The notes: generated by a model from the sequence alone, not told the origin. A DNA stretch of 64,000 nucleotides from Rotaria sordida (GCA_905250125.1 CAJNOL010000808.1:1-64000); one strand, 5' to 3'; numbered from the stretch's first letter, positions 1-13,132 are shown. Program-made: numbers and translations.

Positions 1-3000
1 ATCTGGACCAAATTTTTTAACAAGATGATCAACATGAACAACAGGTGTACCAATTGAATTTGTTCGTGTAAATGGTGTAATAGGTCTTGAAAGTGTAGCT
101 GCATGATTATCAAATGTATATATTTGATCTTTAGTAGTTTCTCTACGCCAATAATCTCTTTTGAATAAGAAATTCCAGTCAAGTGGAATACCATATTCAC
201 CTAAAATTTGCAATCAGAAAAAAAGAAAAACTTCATACAGTAGATCGAACACAAATGCAAGTCATACATAAACAATGTTATTTTTGTTAGATTTATTCAT
301 GTCATTAAGAGATCATTTTTCTGATGTAACAAAATTGTTTTCTTTTAATCGTTTATATTTTTGTGGAACTCACATATATTATTGATGAGAATATTGAGTA
401 TAAGTTTAAATCAAGATTTTCGCGACTCCCTCAGGCTTTAGCAATCGAAGACAGGTAGAGGAGGGTCAATGATTATTGGGTATGTTTTTCTAACAATGGG
501 AAAAGGCGCGTCATTAATACCAGTATTTAGATTATTCTAAAACTTTCTTACATCTTTCAAATCATGTCATGAGTCTAGGATTTCTATGGTAGATTCTAAC
601 TAGTCTAAGCATTGCAGAATTTGGTATGTGATCTAGTGAAAGGAACGTATTGCAGATGTCAATTACTAGAGTGGTAGTGTTATTGATCTAGCAGAGTCAG
701 AATACGACGGATATAGAAAAGTATGAACCAATTGAATACTAATTTTAGGCAAAGTTCAACACCAGACTGCAAAATTCGTCAAGAGAAAAGACAGCGTGTT
801 CGAATGCTTACTGAATAATCATATCTATATGTATGTACAGCAGACTCATATAGTGGTTGAATCGATGAAACAAAAAATAAAATGATATTTGTCATTTCCT
901 ATAACATCTATCACATATAGTATCATGAAGAGAAAAGTTACGCATTGAAGATTTATCTGAGAATATACCATAAATGTATAACTGTCAGAGTTTGTGAGTT
1001 CTATATTTTGACCCCGCATGAGACCGCATTGACAATTTTTTTATTTATTTACCTGGAAAGACCTTTTCCAAATACCATGATAATGCCCAATAAAAAACAC
1101 AACTAAGAAGCATAACAATCAATGTTGGAAAATACATTGGTACATAACTATATATAGTTCGAAATATTGCTACATCTTTGTTTGCTAGATCATACAATAC
1201 AGCTTGCTATTAGACAAAAAATAGAATAAAACAAAAACTCATGAGAAAAATTATATGAATAGTTCTTACTTGAAAAAGTGAATGTCCAGCAATATAAGGA
1301 CAAAAAAACATCAATATATATTGTATACCTGGTGGCCATGAATTAGTAAATGAAGAGATATAATAGATAACATAATAAAAAACAAATGTAAATATAACAG
1401 CACGAACATTTGTATCAAATAATTGTGCATTCATTATACAAAATGATATTAATTGTAAACCATATATTATATTACCAACAAACAATATACCAAAATTAAC
1501 TGTATTGAAATAAGCATCAGGATTTAATTTTAATTTATAGACAATAGATAAAAGTAGAATTAAAATAAAAAGAATAAACATTGTTCTAAAAATAAATAAT
1601 ATATTCTTGTTTGAAAAAATATAAATTTTTTTCTATTATTATTTATTTACCGAATTCCTTGTGCAAGATTATTAAGAATAGGTTCAATACCAAGTACTTT
1701 AAGAATTTCTTTCACTTTTGCATTTTTTTCTCGAATTAAACTTATTAAAAGAATTAAATATCTAAAAATATGAATTCAAATAGATTTGTTTAATTAGAAT
1801 TATTTTATTTACGGAACAATGAATACAGCATCAATCATTAATATAATTGTGGTAAGAAAATTTGATTCTGATGCTAAAAATAAAATAGCATATTGTCTAT
1901 TAATGGATATTTGCTTTTCTTTTAATCTTACTAAAAAGATAATCATTTCGAAATGGTGTACAAGTCATAAGATTTCGTTCAAGTTCAAATTGAATTTGAT
2001 GATTTGTTTGATATTCCATAAGTAATGAATCAACAAACATTTTTACATCAGTAAATTCAGGTAATTCTGATCCTTTAATAGCATTGTTATCTGTTGTATT
2101 TGAACGATCAGAAATATAACCTAAACATTTGAAATCATGTTTTCTAGAATAGAAAAGATAATTGTAAATATACCTGGATGTTTATATGATATGAATGATC
2201 TATCGATAGGATCATTTTTTAAAATAATATTTGGTGCTCGAACAATAATGTTATCTAAAAATACATAATAAACAATAATCATTTTATTAATATCAATGGA
2301 AAGTTAAAATTTGCTATTAAGTGTCTAATGTTTGTTTTTTAATTCTTTACTCTCTATTGGTTCATTTTTGACTCATTCATAGAAAATATATATTTAAAGT
2401 GATATAGCATCAGATCGAGATAATTTTCGACTATTCTGTAGAATCTTCAATAAACTACAAATTTGTAAAAATTTAAACTTCTTTTCATAACGTCTTGGCT
2501 AACATCCACAAGTCGGAAAGTCGTATTTTTTTTTTCAAAAAAATGAAATAAGTTTCTTTTTATCTTATTTAGTTACACAGATTGATTATTCTGATGTTTG
2601 CCAGGTTGATATACACAACTACAGACATAATATAATTGTAGAGTAATTGTTGAAAATTTCTTGACTACAAATGTGAGAACAGCATTTTTCATGACGATTT
2701 CAGTCGTTTTTACCCCGTTCGTAGTGAGTATCAGGAATTGTTTTATTCTAGATGTAAACTCAAAGATAACGCAATCTTCATCCTAAAAGCTTTATTAGAA
2801 CTACTGGCCAGTCAAGAGCATCTTACGGTCGTCTTTAAATAACTGTTTATCGATAAAAAATAGACACTTTCAAGTTTTATTATGGCCTTATTCTTGGGCG
2901 AGACCTTAACAATAAAGGTGAGTGATTTCTAATCAGATTTAGAGCTAATGATTCCATATTATAAGAAGAAAATGAAAATTAACAATTGCGACACAATCCT

Positions 3001-4333
3001 AAAAATGGAAGACTTGATTTCAATTTGAAAGAAAAGCTGTCTTGGCAAATATCTAGCCATATACAATCCTCGGAAATAGCTCTCTTTTCAAAAAATAATT
3101 CATGATAAGTAGAGTTCCAGCATTACACCGATAAAAGAGCAACATAACTGTGAAAAAACGCAAAAAAGATCAAACTAACAATAAATGCAATGTTTATTCC
3201 ATTCAAGATGAATGGTTCAGTTATGGCCTATGCTGCATCTTCATAGTGAAATGACTTCACTCAAATTTAATCATGTCAATGTCATAAACAGCAATTATAT
3301 AAGTTATTCTCATGATTTATTCAACACCATCTTTACTGGATTAGTGTCAGGAATAAAGGTCTAATGTTTTAGTAGCTCTTCTATTTAAATAAAATTATTT
3401 TCGATCTAATTCAATTCTTTTCTTTGCTTCTTCGTTTGAAAGGAAAGAATAGATTTTTGAAAACTCTTATTTAAATGTGCATCTCAACTTTCTATATCAT
3501 ATTATATTTATTTTCATTTGAAGCTTTAGTTTCTCTCGAACTGCTCTTCATATATATATATATAATGTAGAGTAATGAGTCAATCTTAGTCTATAAGCTT
3601 TTAATAGATAAATCAACTTACAAGCAAGATTTCGTTCTTTTCTTAGATCAGATGTTGCACTGAAATCCACTATAACTGTATTTACAGTTTTATTTTGCAA
3701 TAAATGCGCATCCATTTCATCATTTGGGTTTTGACTCCTTGAATATATATGTATAAATATATATATATATAGAGAGAGAAAGACACAATATCAACGATAA
3801 ATTCTTCTTTTCTTAATTATATTCAAATAAACTTACCAAACATTTGTATTATTACATTCCATTGTAGCTAAACGTGTTGTAGCACGTTGAACAAGTTCAT
3901 TAATATCAGTTCGATTCGGTTCAAAAACAATATTTGTTTTATTGGATACATCATCATGACTATGTGAACCCCAACGACCACCACTATAACTTGGTGGAAA
4001 TTTAAAACAATTAGTAAATATATCATTTGATGAAGTTGGGGGAATATTGATATCTTGTGAACACGGATGTTTACTGAAAGATCCCGGTAAACTTCCATCG
4101 TCTTTTTGCTTTTCGGCTAATCGATTGATTCCATATCGAGCTAAGGTTAGTAATACTATTATAGCAATTGGAAATAGAAGTTCACAAAGTATCGTTGGAC
4201 AACATTTGCAACATCTTTGTCGATATGAATATCGAACTGATCGTTGAAGTAATAAATTAAGTTTACGTGATGAACTAACAGGCTCATATTCGGTTTCGAT
4301 TAGTTTCTGCCGAATTGTATCGGATTGGGACAT
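1..4333 (-). CDS. ABC transporter, subfamily A (ABCA), N-terminal half, 3' end outside window
   Basis: Lipid-type ABC exporter. Nine exons are visible, giving 574 codons: 4333-3837, 3734-3622, 2254-2174, 2120-1932, 1873-1813, 1761-1651, 1585-1270, 1206-1053 and 200-1. Phases join cleanly throughout. Residues about 46-67 form the first membrane helix (ILCELLFPIAIIVLL), followed by the large lumenal/extracellular loop with N-glycosylation sequons (NKT, NRT). Several hydrophobic helices come next, with the ABCA hallmark IREKNAKVKEILKVLG before the second helix group. The last exon has the family's YLEKVFPGEYGIP bridge (spanning the junction) and the start of the first nucleotide-binding domain (HVDHLVKKFG). 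Walker A, the second half and the stop are off the window. The start is the first ATG of an ORF that reads straight into the conserved N-terminus. Introns of 852 nt (201-1052) and 1,367 nt (2255-3621) hold no recognisable coding sequence; the others are 51-102 nt. Which ABCA member this is cannot be told. Confidence 0.9.
3735..3737 (-). promoter_or_regulatory. Tandem NAGNAG splice acceptor of ABCA exon 2
   Basis: On the minus strand the acceptor reads CAAGGAG, so splicing can occur after either AG, three bases apart. Both keep the frame: one gives Cys-Gln at the junction, the other Trp-Ser-Gln. Seen directly; which is used is unknown. Confidence 0.5.
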
Positions 4334-4540
4334 CGAGATTTAATTTATTTGTATCAATAGTTATATTTCTATTTATTAGATTATTTAAATTATTATGCTT
4401 GATGCTAAAATATAGTGAATTCAATTTTCTTTTTTTTATATATCTCGAGAACGAAAGTAGTTAGCAACGATTTCCACTATTCGAGATGTATATGTTGGGG
4501 AAGTAAAAGTTTACAAGATTATCTTGGCTATAGAATAGTC

Positions 4541-5200
4541 AAGTTGATCAGTTTGTAATGTAGAGTTTGACTAGAAGCTTACAATAAAAATTTATGAACT
4601 AACTATAAGTTCCAAATTCAAGCAATCAATAACAAAGACATTTGTATGTTGATCTATGAAAGGCTAATTCTTCTAACTATTTCTATTTAGAAATTAGAAG
4701 GATTTTAGTGGAAGCCTCGAAATAAGCCAACTAACGACTGACCGCTCTATATTGTATTGAGTTTTGGATATTCGGTTAAGTTGAGTTGAATGGTGATGTT
4801 ATCATTAAGTTTCAATGTAATTGTAAATTACTAGATCATAACTTTGTAATTCAGTCTATAGGAAGTTTTCAACATTAAAAACGATTTTTTCTGGATCTTG
4901 TTATTTCAACATCAATCTGATTCAAAACTAAAAGTTAACACCGTCATTTAATCCTGCTTAGCCAACTATTCAGAACTCAGAATAATTTAGAGTGATTAGT
5001 GATTAGTGGACTCATTTCAAGGCTTCCAATAAAACGTTTCTAACTTTTGAATGGAAACGGTTAGAACGATCAGTCTTCCGTAGATTGGCACACAAATGCC
5101 TTCGCTACTTATCGATTAAATTGGAACTCATAGTTGGCTCAGAAATTTTCGTTGTGGATTCTTGGTCAAAATCTATACTCAATACGAAAGGATCAAGCAA
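4541..5200. repeat. Foldback (long inverted repeat) element between ABCA and DUF885 genes
   Basis: The left arm (about 4541-4830) and the right arm (about 4930-5200) are diverged reverse complements along nearly their whole length. Examples are GGAAGCCTCGAAATAAG at 4711 against GGAAGCCTTGAAATGAG on the other strand near 5025, and AACTATAAGTTCC at 4602 against AACTATGAGTTCC near 5130. No ORF lies inside. The form suggests a non-autonomous DNA transposon (MITE/foldback). Ends and target-site duplication are not sharply defined. Confidence 0.8.
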
Positions 5201-5578
5201 AAAATGAATGAATAAAATGAGATAAAAAAAGAAACAACTTTCGTTTTTTTTCTTTTTTGACTACTATTTCTGTTCTGCTTCCCACACAACGACTAATAAG
5301 CTAGACTCATGTTAATCCTAATTTGTTTGTCGGTAACATTTTATTTTTCAAAATACACCAAAAAAAAACCGAAACAAGAGCGAAATAAAACATAAGTATA
5401 TTCTAATAAAACAATATCGATTTTTGATGCTATACATTTTTCGTTTGATTCATAAAAAAAACTATCTCTTCATTCAAAGACGTGGCCTTACTATACCTTA
5501 GACGTGTTGTTTGACAAATAATTCTAAGTGTATTTGTCTTAGTTGAAAGAAACAAAAAGAAAAGATTGATAAAAGGCC

Positions 5579-5586
5579 TGACGTCA
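5579..5586. promoter_or_regulatory. CRE-type palindrome TGACGTCA upstream of the DUF885 gene
   Basis: A perfect 8-bp CREB/ATF consensus 167 bp upstream of the DUF885 start codon. Exact copies also occur at 13451, 13530 and 59909, all intergenic. Binding is inference only. Confidence 0.35.
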
Positions 5587-5752
5587 TGTCAACAGATGCC
5601 ATTAACTATCTTTGATCGTGTTTGTTCAATGACGCCCTCTATCTTACTTCAACACTCATTTGATACACTTTCTTATCTATGACTCATATCAAATAATTGT
5701 TTTCATTACACATTGACAATTAATTAATAGATAATTAAATAGAAAACATGCA

Positions 5753-8700
5753 ATGTCTCTAATTCCAAATTCTTGGTATTGGAAACAATTAAAATTATCA
5801 TTAACATGTTTTTTATGCTGTTTGCCGATTTTTCTTTTCTTTTTAATTCATTTTTATCTTGCTTCAATAATATTTATTTTATGGTCAATAATAATTATTA
5901 AAAATGCTTATTTTAATCCAATAAGTCTTAATATACTCTATGCAAGGTACTGAATGACATAGAATTTATTATTCGATTAAACAAAAAAAAACCTTTCATT
6001 AGATTTTTCTTCGAATATTTACTTGACAGTCCTGATCTTTTATCTCAACTTCGACCACTGTAAGTATTCATTCTAACAAAAAAAAAAATAGATTCTATTT
6101 TTTCTAATAGTGGTTTGGATTTATTTAATACACAATTACATGATTATTCAATATCATTTCATGAATATGAGAAAAAAAAATTGCAAAAGGAATTAACTTA
6201 TCTTCATTCATTTAAAAATAAAAAAATTTCATCTGATCAAAGAGAATCATATGATGTTATGGAATATTTTTTGAATATGAATTTAAGAAGAGAACTTAGT
6301 GATGAATTTGATTATCATAATTATTTAATAAATCAAATGATGGGTCCTCAATTTGATATAATATCATTTATAACAAAATTTCATCGGATATTAAAATTAA
6401 GTGATGCTGAAGCTTATCTTATTCGCGTAAAGTTGTTTTTCGATGTTAATTGAATTGATTTAATGAATTTTGTTTGTCGTTTTTTAAAGGTACAAAGAAT
6501 ATCAAAGGCATTTGATCAACTTATTGATCAACAATTAGAAAGACGTCATAGAAATATTGAAACACCTCGATTTGTTCTTCAAAGAGTTATTGATGGTCTT
6601 GAAGCATTTCAAAAACAATTACGAAATGAACCAAATAAAAGGTAGAACAAATCAAATTTTTTATTATATTTCATTTGAATTTAATTTATTTTTAGTCCTT
6701 TAATTATTGCTCTCATTGATAAACTCAATGATAAAATTTGTTCAGTAAATATTCAAATAAAAAGAAAATATTTTCTTATAAAATTTTTTTGTAAAACTTT
6801 TAGAACGAAAAACAAAATGAATTGATTAGTCGTTTATTAAAAATTATTAAAATAAATATTATTCCTGCATATGATCGTTTATTAAATATTCTTCATGAAG
6901 ATTTATCAAATGCTAAAACAGATCATGGTGTTTGGAAATTACCAAATGGTAATAAATATTATAAATTATGTTTAGAATTTCATACCACAACAAATATGAG
7001 TCCAGATGAAATTCATGAACTTGGAAAAAAACATGTAGAAAGAATTCAAAATGAAATGAGAAGGTAAAATTATTTTTCTTGTTAAATTTCATCAACTATA
7101 TAATTTAGTTGAGACAGTGGATACTTTGTATTCTGTAAATACAATCTTATTTATGTGATGATCGATATTAGTGAAATATTTTTGTAGAGAACTATCAAGG
7201 TGAGATACGATCCAACGTGCCACAACGAGATGGTAGATAATTAGAAGAAGATAATTGGTCAAAGATGAGAGAACAAAATAAATGTGAATGAGGTGAAAAA
7301 TAGAGCCACTGAATGAAGTAATTACGAAGAAGTACAAAAATGTGAAATATATTAACTAACTAGGTCGTATAGAATGACCCGTAAAAGGCCGTAAATAATT
7401 CAAAAATGGAGAAATACAGTGATGAATGATGTTGATTACGATCATTATTTACATAACAGCGAAAATGACCATTCTTGTGATTGTCAGTTTTATCCTATTT
7501 TCAAGTCGTTATCACATAGAATCAGAAAAGTATCTCATAAACTTCATGAGAAAATATCTAATGATGTTTATGAGATAAATTTTAATGAACTAATCTACCA
7601 TTTCTAGCTGAATCAATTTCTAATATTCCATAGAGATGTTTTGCTGAGATAGAATTGCGTTTTACTCTTTTATCTTAGATTTTGTATTTTTTCGTAAATA
7701 TCAGATCACGATTAACTTTTTTTTGAGTTATTTTAAGCATCGATGATTAGATTTTGTTGAGATCTATTCGATTATATACGAAGTGCTCTACAAAAAACAC
7801 CTCTATGTCTTGCCATACGATGACTAATATGATAGTAATATTGAGTTATCGAGTAAATGTATACATCTTCGCATATTCTTTATTTGCTCATTTTTTTCCA
7901 TAGGTAAGTTCTATAGATAAAAGAGCCTATTATTTTGTCTTCTAGATACTTAGTAAGAAGTTTATCCAAATTTTAATGTTGTTGCTCACCGCATATAGAA
8001 ACAACAGTTCGTAAACGTTTAAAAAAGAGCGATAAATGATTGTAATGATTTACTTGTTAAAAAAATACATCCTTGAAATTATAGGTTTTTTTTATTATCG
8101 AACTACTTTATCTAAAAAAGTGTTTAATGATACTTTCACGCACAGTAAGCATGATTATTGTATCTGTGTTTGGTCCTCTTTCATATGTGTGCTATGAATG
8201 CAGCTTTTGATGATAAATCCGTTTGCAGGAATGCTATGTATGTAACGAAATACTTCGTATGATAATAGAAAATATAAGTTGGATGCCATCTAGGGTGCAA
8301 TTCGAATAACGAAGATAGTTCGTATGGAGCAAAAAATGGTGTAAATATGACAGTATTCGATGAAAATACGGTCTCAATGCTGTGCATCGTTTTTTGAGTG
8401 AAACCGTCTTAAATGACGCCGTTTACGTTCCAGTAGAAAATGGCAATCGTTTTTCATCATTGAGAACAATAATCACATCACTTCTCCACCGTTTTAGGTA
8501 GTTTCAGATGGTCAGAATGCCTAACTTGGATAATGGGCAACGAATAGTAATAATAATAAAAACATGGACATGACAAAGAGTATAGATAACAAAGAAATCA
8601 CAATCATAAATAAATCCACCAGAACTCGGACGAAAGTATTTGTACATCGACGTAAATACTCTTGTATTTATACTTAAGTACAAAAACCTGCACTTTGTAT

Positions 8701-10356
8701 CTTAGCTTCATTTAGGAAAGAACTTTTTTGTCTGGAAGTTTGCTTCTATGAACAAAAATATTAAAATAATACACAATATGAAAGTATTCGAATTGGTACA
8801 ATGAGTTCTATTTAAATCGTTTTTGTGCAAATAATAATTAATTTTAGTGATCACCGATAATCTTTTTAATTGGTATAGAAAATATCAAAATTGAATAAAG
8901 AAAAACACATAGCTTTTTGTTAGAAAAAAAACAAAATTGAAAAGTTAAACAAGTACAGGGACTGGGCTATAAATATTTTAATGATGCAATAACTTAATTA
9001 ACTTCATTCTGCTCAAAGGTGTTGGGCTGTTTTTTTTATTAATGATAGAGGAAGGTGTTCAAAGTTTTTACTTTTTCATAAGAAAATCTTAAATGAACAT
9101 TGTTTTCAATTGTAGACTTTAACTTCAATACGGTAGTGTCACATTTTATACTGATATAAAATAACATAAATAGAATCATTTTGTGCATGCATTCTTTTTC
9201 CGATACATATATTCGATTGTCTCTCTTTGTTATAGTATTTTAAAAGAAAAACAAATTGAAAGTTGGTATGATTTTCGAACAAGTATCACAAATTTAGAAC
9301 ATGATATCGAACAAAAATATGAAAATATTGAAGAAAATCGAACAAAAATTCTTAATGATTATCATCAAATTATTGAAGATATTGATAATGAAATGGATAA
9401 ATATTTTTCATCTGCATGTCGACCAGCAACAAAATGTGTTGTTGAACGTATACCTCAATTTAAAGAAGCAACAGCAGTAATAGCCCATTATTTTCCAGCA
9501 GCACTTGACGGTAAAACACCAGGAACATTTTTTGTAAATCTTCGTAATATTGATGAAATAATTAAATTTAAAATGCGTACATTAGCTTATCATGAAGCTG
9601 TTCCAGGTCATCATTTTCAAGTAAAACTAAACATTTAAATCATATTTATTTTTTTTGGTTTTGAATGAATTTTGTTTCAAGATCAGTGTAGCTCAATCAC
9701 TTAAACATTTACCATTTTTTCGTCGTATGGTTCCTTTTACTGCCTACATGGAAGGATGGGCATTATATACAGAACAATTAGCAGCAGAAAAAGGATTTCA
9801 TAAATCATGGTATAGTTATCTTGGATATCTTGATGCTCAGCTTTTTCGTTCATGCCGGTATAAATATTTATTAAATCTTTATAATAATTTCTCTTTTTTT
9901 TTTCTTTGTTATTAAGACTTGTTGTTGATACTGGTATTCATTGGAAACAATGGTCACGTGAACAAGCCATTGATTATATGGTGAAGATTTTCATAGAAAG
10001 TCTTTTTTTTTTACAGTGTATGTAAATTTCAGATCGAAAATACCTGCATGAAAAAGGAAGAAATTATTACAGAAGTTGAACGATACTTTGTATATCCTGG
10101 TCAAGCATGTGCTTATATGATTGGTTGTCAAGTAATTTTATCATTACGAGAAAAAGTACAAAGAGTACTTGGTGATAAATTTGATTTAAAACAATTCCAT
10201 GATGGTATGAAATAACTAAGAAAATTTTAAAATCTATATAACTTTATGTTGCTGTTTTTTTTTGTTTTAGTGATTTTATTGAATGGATCATTGCCATTGA
10301 ATATGTTGGAGAATATAATTGATGAATTTATTAAAACAAAAACTGAACATATGTGA
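5753..10356 (+). CDS. DUF885-family putative metalloprotein with N-terminal membrane anchor
   Basis: 636 aa in 11 exons: 5753-5946, 6003-6059, 6111-6426, 6490-6641, 6696-6744, 6804-7063, 9236-9620, 9682-9857, 9917-9980, 10033-10204, 10271-10356. Residues about 17-55 are strongly hydrophobic (one or two membrane helices), followed by a DUF885 (PF05960) domain. Its signatures are [10 protein letters not shown] at 462-471, EGWALYTE at 495-502 and a C-terminal [11 protein letters not shown] stretch. The HExxxGHH plus downstream Glu pattern looks like a zinc peptidase site, but no substrate is known to me and catalysis is inferred. The family is chiefly bacterial, so an old horizontal acquisition is possible. 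The introns and native-looking codon use show that any transfer is not recent. Intron 6 (7064-9235, 2.2 kb) holds only non-coding sequence. An AATAAA lies at 10379, just past the stop. The ATG at 5753 is preferred because the ATG five bases upstream, in another frame, stops within four codons. Confidence 0.92.
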
Positions 10357-10378
10357 TAAACAATACTTTTCTAATTTC

Positions 10379-10384
10379 AATAAA
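10379..10384 (+). promoter_or_regulatory. Poly(A) signal AATAAA of the DUF885 gene
   Basis: Canonical hexamer 23 nt after the stop codon. Confidence 0.6.
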
Positions 10385-12351
10385 ATAATTCTGCCTTTTT
10401 TCTCATTTTTTTGTTTTTTCGTTTAGTTTTAACTGTGACTCAAAATAAAGTCTTGCATTTGAATACTGATAAGATAACTAATCAATGACAAATATAACTT
10501 ATTATAAAGCTTATCAAAATAAATATGAAATTGAAAATGAAGCTAGAATTCAATTTTCAATTTTAATAACGAAAGATAATCTACAAAGATTTTCATCGAG
10601 TCAAGTTTTTACTCAGTGTATTTTCATATTAAATACAATCGTTACAGAAAAAATTTACTTAATATTTTAACTGTTTTGATTAATCACAATATGTTTAAAT
10701 AATTTAATTTCTATCTCATTATAAATCAATCATATAAGTAATGACATTTTGTTTACGACTTTAAAGAGTTGTAATCTCTCATATGTGCACATAAGAAAAA
10801 GATATAACCTGTAAAACTCCAACTCATAGGCAGTAGTACCTCGAGGCTCGGATATGCTGAAGTTTATTCTAGATTCAAGTGTCGTAAGCAAGAATAGACG
10901 CAAACATTTGTTTCTCGTTCCATCAGTTTGACAGATTTATGCAGTGAATCGAAATTCTTACACAGATGTCAATATTTTCTACCTCCTTAGGTTGCAAATA
11001 ATAATATTTTCGCACCGAAGCAGACTAAGAGAAAACATTCAATTTAGTATGAGTACATGTTGGGTGACCATACATCGCCAATGACTTGAAGTTAGAACGA
11101 TAGCTACAACTCGAGTTAGATAAACTACAAGTTACCGAAAATATTTTTCGCTTTCAGTGGCTAAGCTAACATTTCTAAGAAATATTTTTGAACACAATGA
11201 CCAAACTAACCTTGTAACTCGTTTTCTTTGTAAGCACTGCTGTTTGACCATTATTTAGTTTTTCGGTAAAGTAGATCGAAAACTCTTCTTTTAAGAGTTG
11301 CAATTAGATAAAAACAAATATTTGATATTTTTCTTTAAGTGTATGTTTTTCGACACGAATTGCGAATTTTTTTCTGAACTGTATCCGCTTTTTAGTAGTT
11401 CAAAATATGATTCGGAAATAAGAAGTACTAACAGCATTTCATCTAAATGACATGGAAAGATTCGTCCCTTTCTTCCATATTCTTAACTTCCTGGTATAGC
11501 TCTTATAATTTTTGTTGAGCCCATTCTAGATTCAGAAAAAATATCTATTGCCTATGCATACATATAGTATATTGTTAGTAATGTTATGCTTTTTGGAATC
11601 TTTGAAAATGACCTAAAGGTATATGAAAAAAGACGATTCCTATCAGAGTTGCTAGTCTAGCCAGCTATCTGGCAGGCAAGTGCCAGTCCAAGCCAAAGTT
11701 GTTTGTCGAGCTCGTAGTTTTGGAAAATCAAATGTTGATATATTGCGTTATTCTTCGACAGTATTGTGACAAAGTTATTCGATTCCAACAAAAGATGTTT
11801 GAACCGAACGTTAATTCAGAGTTGTAGAGCTGATTCTGACTGATAGAAGAACTTGTTTAGATTCAAACCAATTCGATAGTACATTTCGCGTTCGTATTGT
11901 TGTAAAAATTTGATTGTGAAATGCGAATGCCTCTGTCTGTTACTAGAAGTATCATTCATTGCGTACATTTTTTTTACCACTTCGTTGTATGCCTAATGGC
12001 ATGTTGTTTTTGCTATCATAATAAGGTTTTTTGATTATGCGAAACAGCACTGATATAATCAGAAAAATTGTAGTAATTCAAGTCTTCCTTGTATGAAAAA
12101 TATTTATAATAAATTTTGTCTTTGCTTTAATTTATTATTCGTGCAAGAGTTTGTTATTATCTTACCTTAATGGAAATAAATTGAGTAAAAAAACTGGAAC
12201 TAAAATGAGACATTAATGCAGAGTTGTAGAATGAAATGTATTCGAAAAATCAGAAACATCAATTGGTTTGGTTTGGTCTGCAAGGCATTCTAAACTAGAT
12301 CAGACTAAACCAGGCTACGGAAAAAGTATCCTGTTCAGGGGTGTCCTGGAT
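10385..12351. other. Intergenic region, no gene recognised
   Basis: About 2 kb with only short chance ORFs. A loose direct repeat is present around GCAGAGTTGTAGA (near 12220) and TCAGAGTTGTAGA (near 11815). Nothing else could be supported. Confidence 0.4.
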
Positions 12352-13132
12352 GGAGAGGTAATCTCTCCCCAATCATGAAAAATTTTCGTTTTTTTCAAGC
12401 GAAACTGGGCAATTTTCTTTGCTTTTTTACTTACCAATCCTCGTAACAATAATCGAGCACTCCCTTCCTCACAGCAATCTCGGTGGCCTCAGACCACTCC
12501 TAAAGTGGAGAAAAAAAATTTAGCACACTTTGTATTTTCGACTTTTCTCTTTTGGCAATGTGTTTCGAGGACATCCGAAAAGTGATATGAATAGTCCTAA
12601 GTGTTCTCTATATACACTATGAATTTCATCAATTTTGGGTCAGGCATATGGGTACAGGATAAAAGACATTTTTTTGTTCAGGGGAAAAAAAGTTTAGCAC
12701 ACTTTTCAATCTTTTCACTATATTCTTCTAATAAAAAGGAAATGATGGAACTTTTTCTTAATACTTTTTGAATATATTTATTTTTGTATCTTAATCTGTA
12801 TTATTCTTATGAATAAAAAAGCTGTTAATGCATATCCTCGAGCTCAGACGGTAGTATTATGTCAATCTGTTATGAATGTATCCAAAATCTCCCAACAACT
12901 CAATGTTTCGCGTACATGTGTCATGAATGCCATAAAAAGATATGACAAACATGGTGTATTCAGTGATTTACAACGATCTGGACGACCAAAGAAGCTAGGG
13001 TGTGGGTGTGAGTTAATTTATTTTCAGGCCTTCCAAAGATTCGTTGATAACGTCGAATCTATGAGTCTCATAAAAATTCTTAGCACAGATTTAGAAAGAG
13101 CACAAAATTCTGGTTCTTATTCAATGTTGTAA
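12352..13132 (+). mobile_element. Degraded Tc1-like DNA transposon, 5' part
   Basis: The piece contains an ORF (12809-13132) whose first ~65 residues are a Tc1-type helix-turn-helix: KISQQLNVSRTCVMNAIKR, then the linker SGRPKK that normally joins the two DNA-binding subdomains. Homology stops right after it, and no DDE catalytic domain follows. Upstream, the 12-bp word TTAGCACACTTT occurs twice in the same orientation (near 12520 and 12693, about 173 bp apart), as in the inverted-repeat/direct-repeat ends of some Tc1 elements. A diverged relative of 12355-12505 sits in a CLC-gene intron (49500-49610). No matching right end was found, so the element is broken and non-functional. Confidence 0.75.
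12809..13132 (+). pseudogene. Truncated Tc1 transposase (DNA-binding domain only)
   Basis: 107-codon ORF. Residues about 24-65 carry the paired-like helix-turn-helix and the GRPKK basic linker of Tc1/mariner transposases. The C-terminal ~40 residues match nothing I recognise, and the DD(E/D) catalytic triad is absent. Full family members are about 340 aa. Homology ends at a short GT-rich tract (12998-13010). Confidence 0.7.

Larger units (their letters stand above)
4334..5752. other. Divergent intergenic/promoter region, ABCA (-) and DUF885 (+)
   Basis: A 1.4-kb gap between two divergent start codons. Apart from the foldback element at 4541-5200 and a TGACGTCA palindrome at 5579-5586, no gene is visible. 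The two promoters must lie here, but no clear TATA box stands out in this AT-rich DNA. Confidence 0.5.

Noticed and set aside
3551-3565. (TA)n run, and similar runs near 43622 and 55801, as possible origin or regulatory sites
   Set aside because: Simple AT microsatellites are expected in DNA of this composition.
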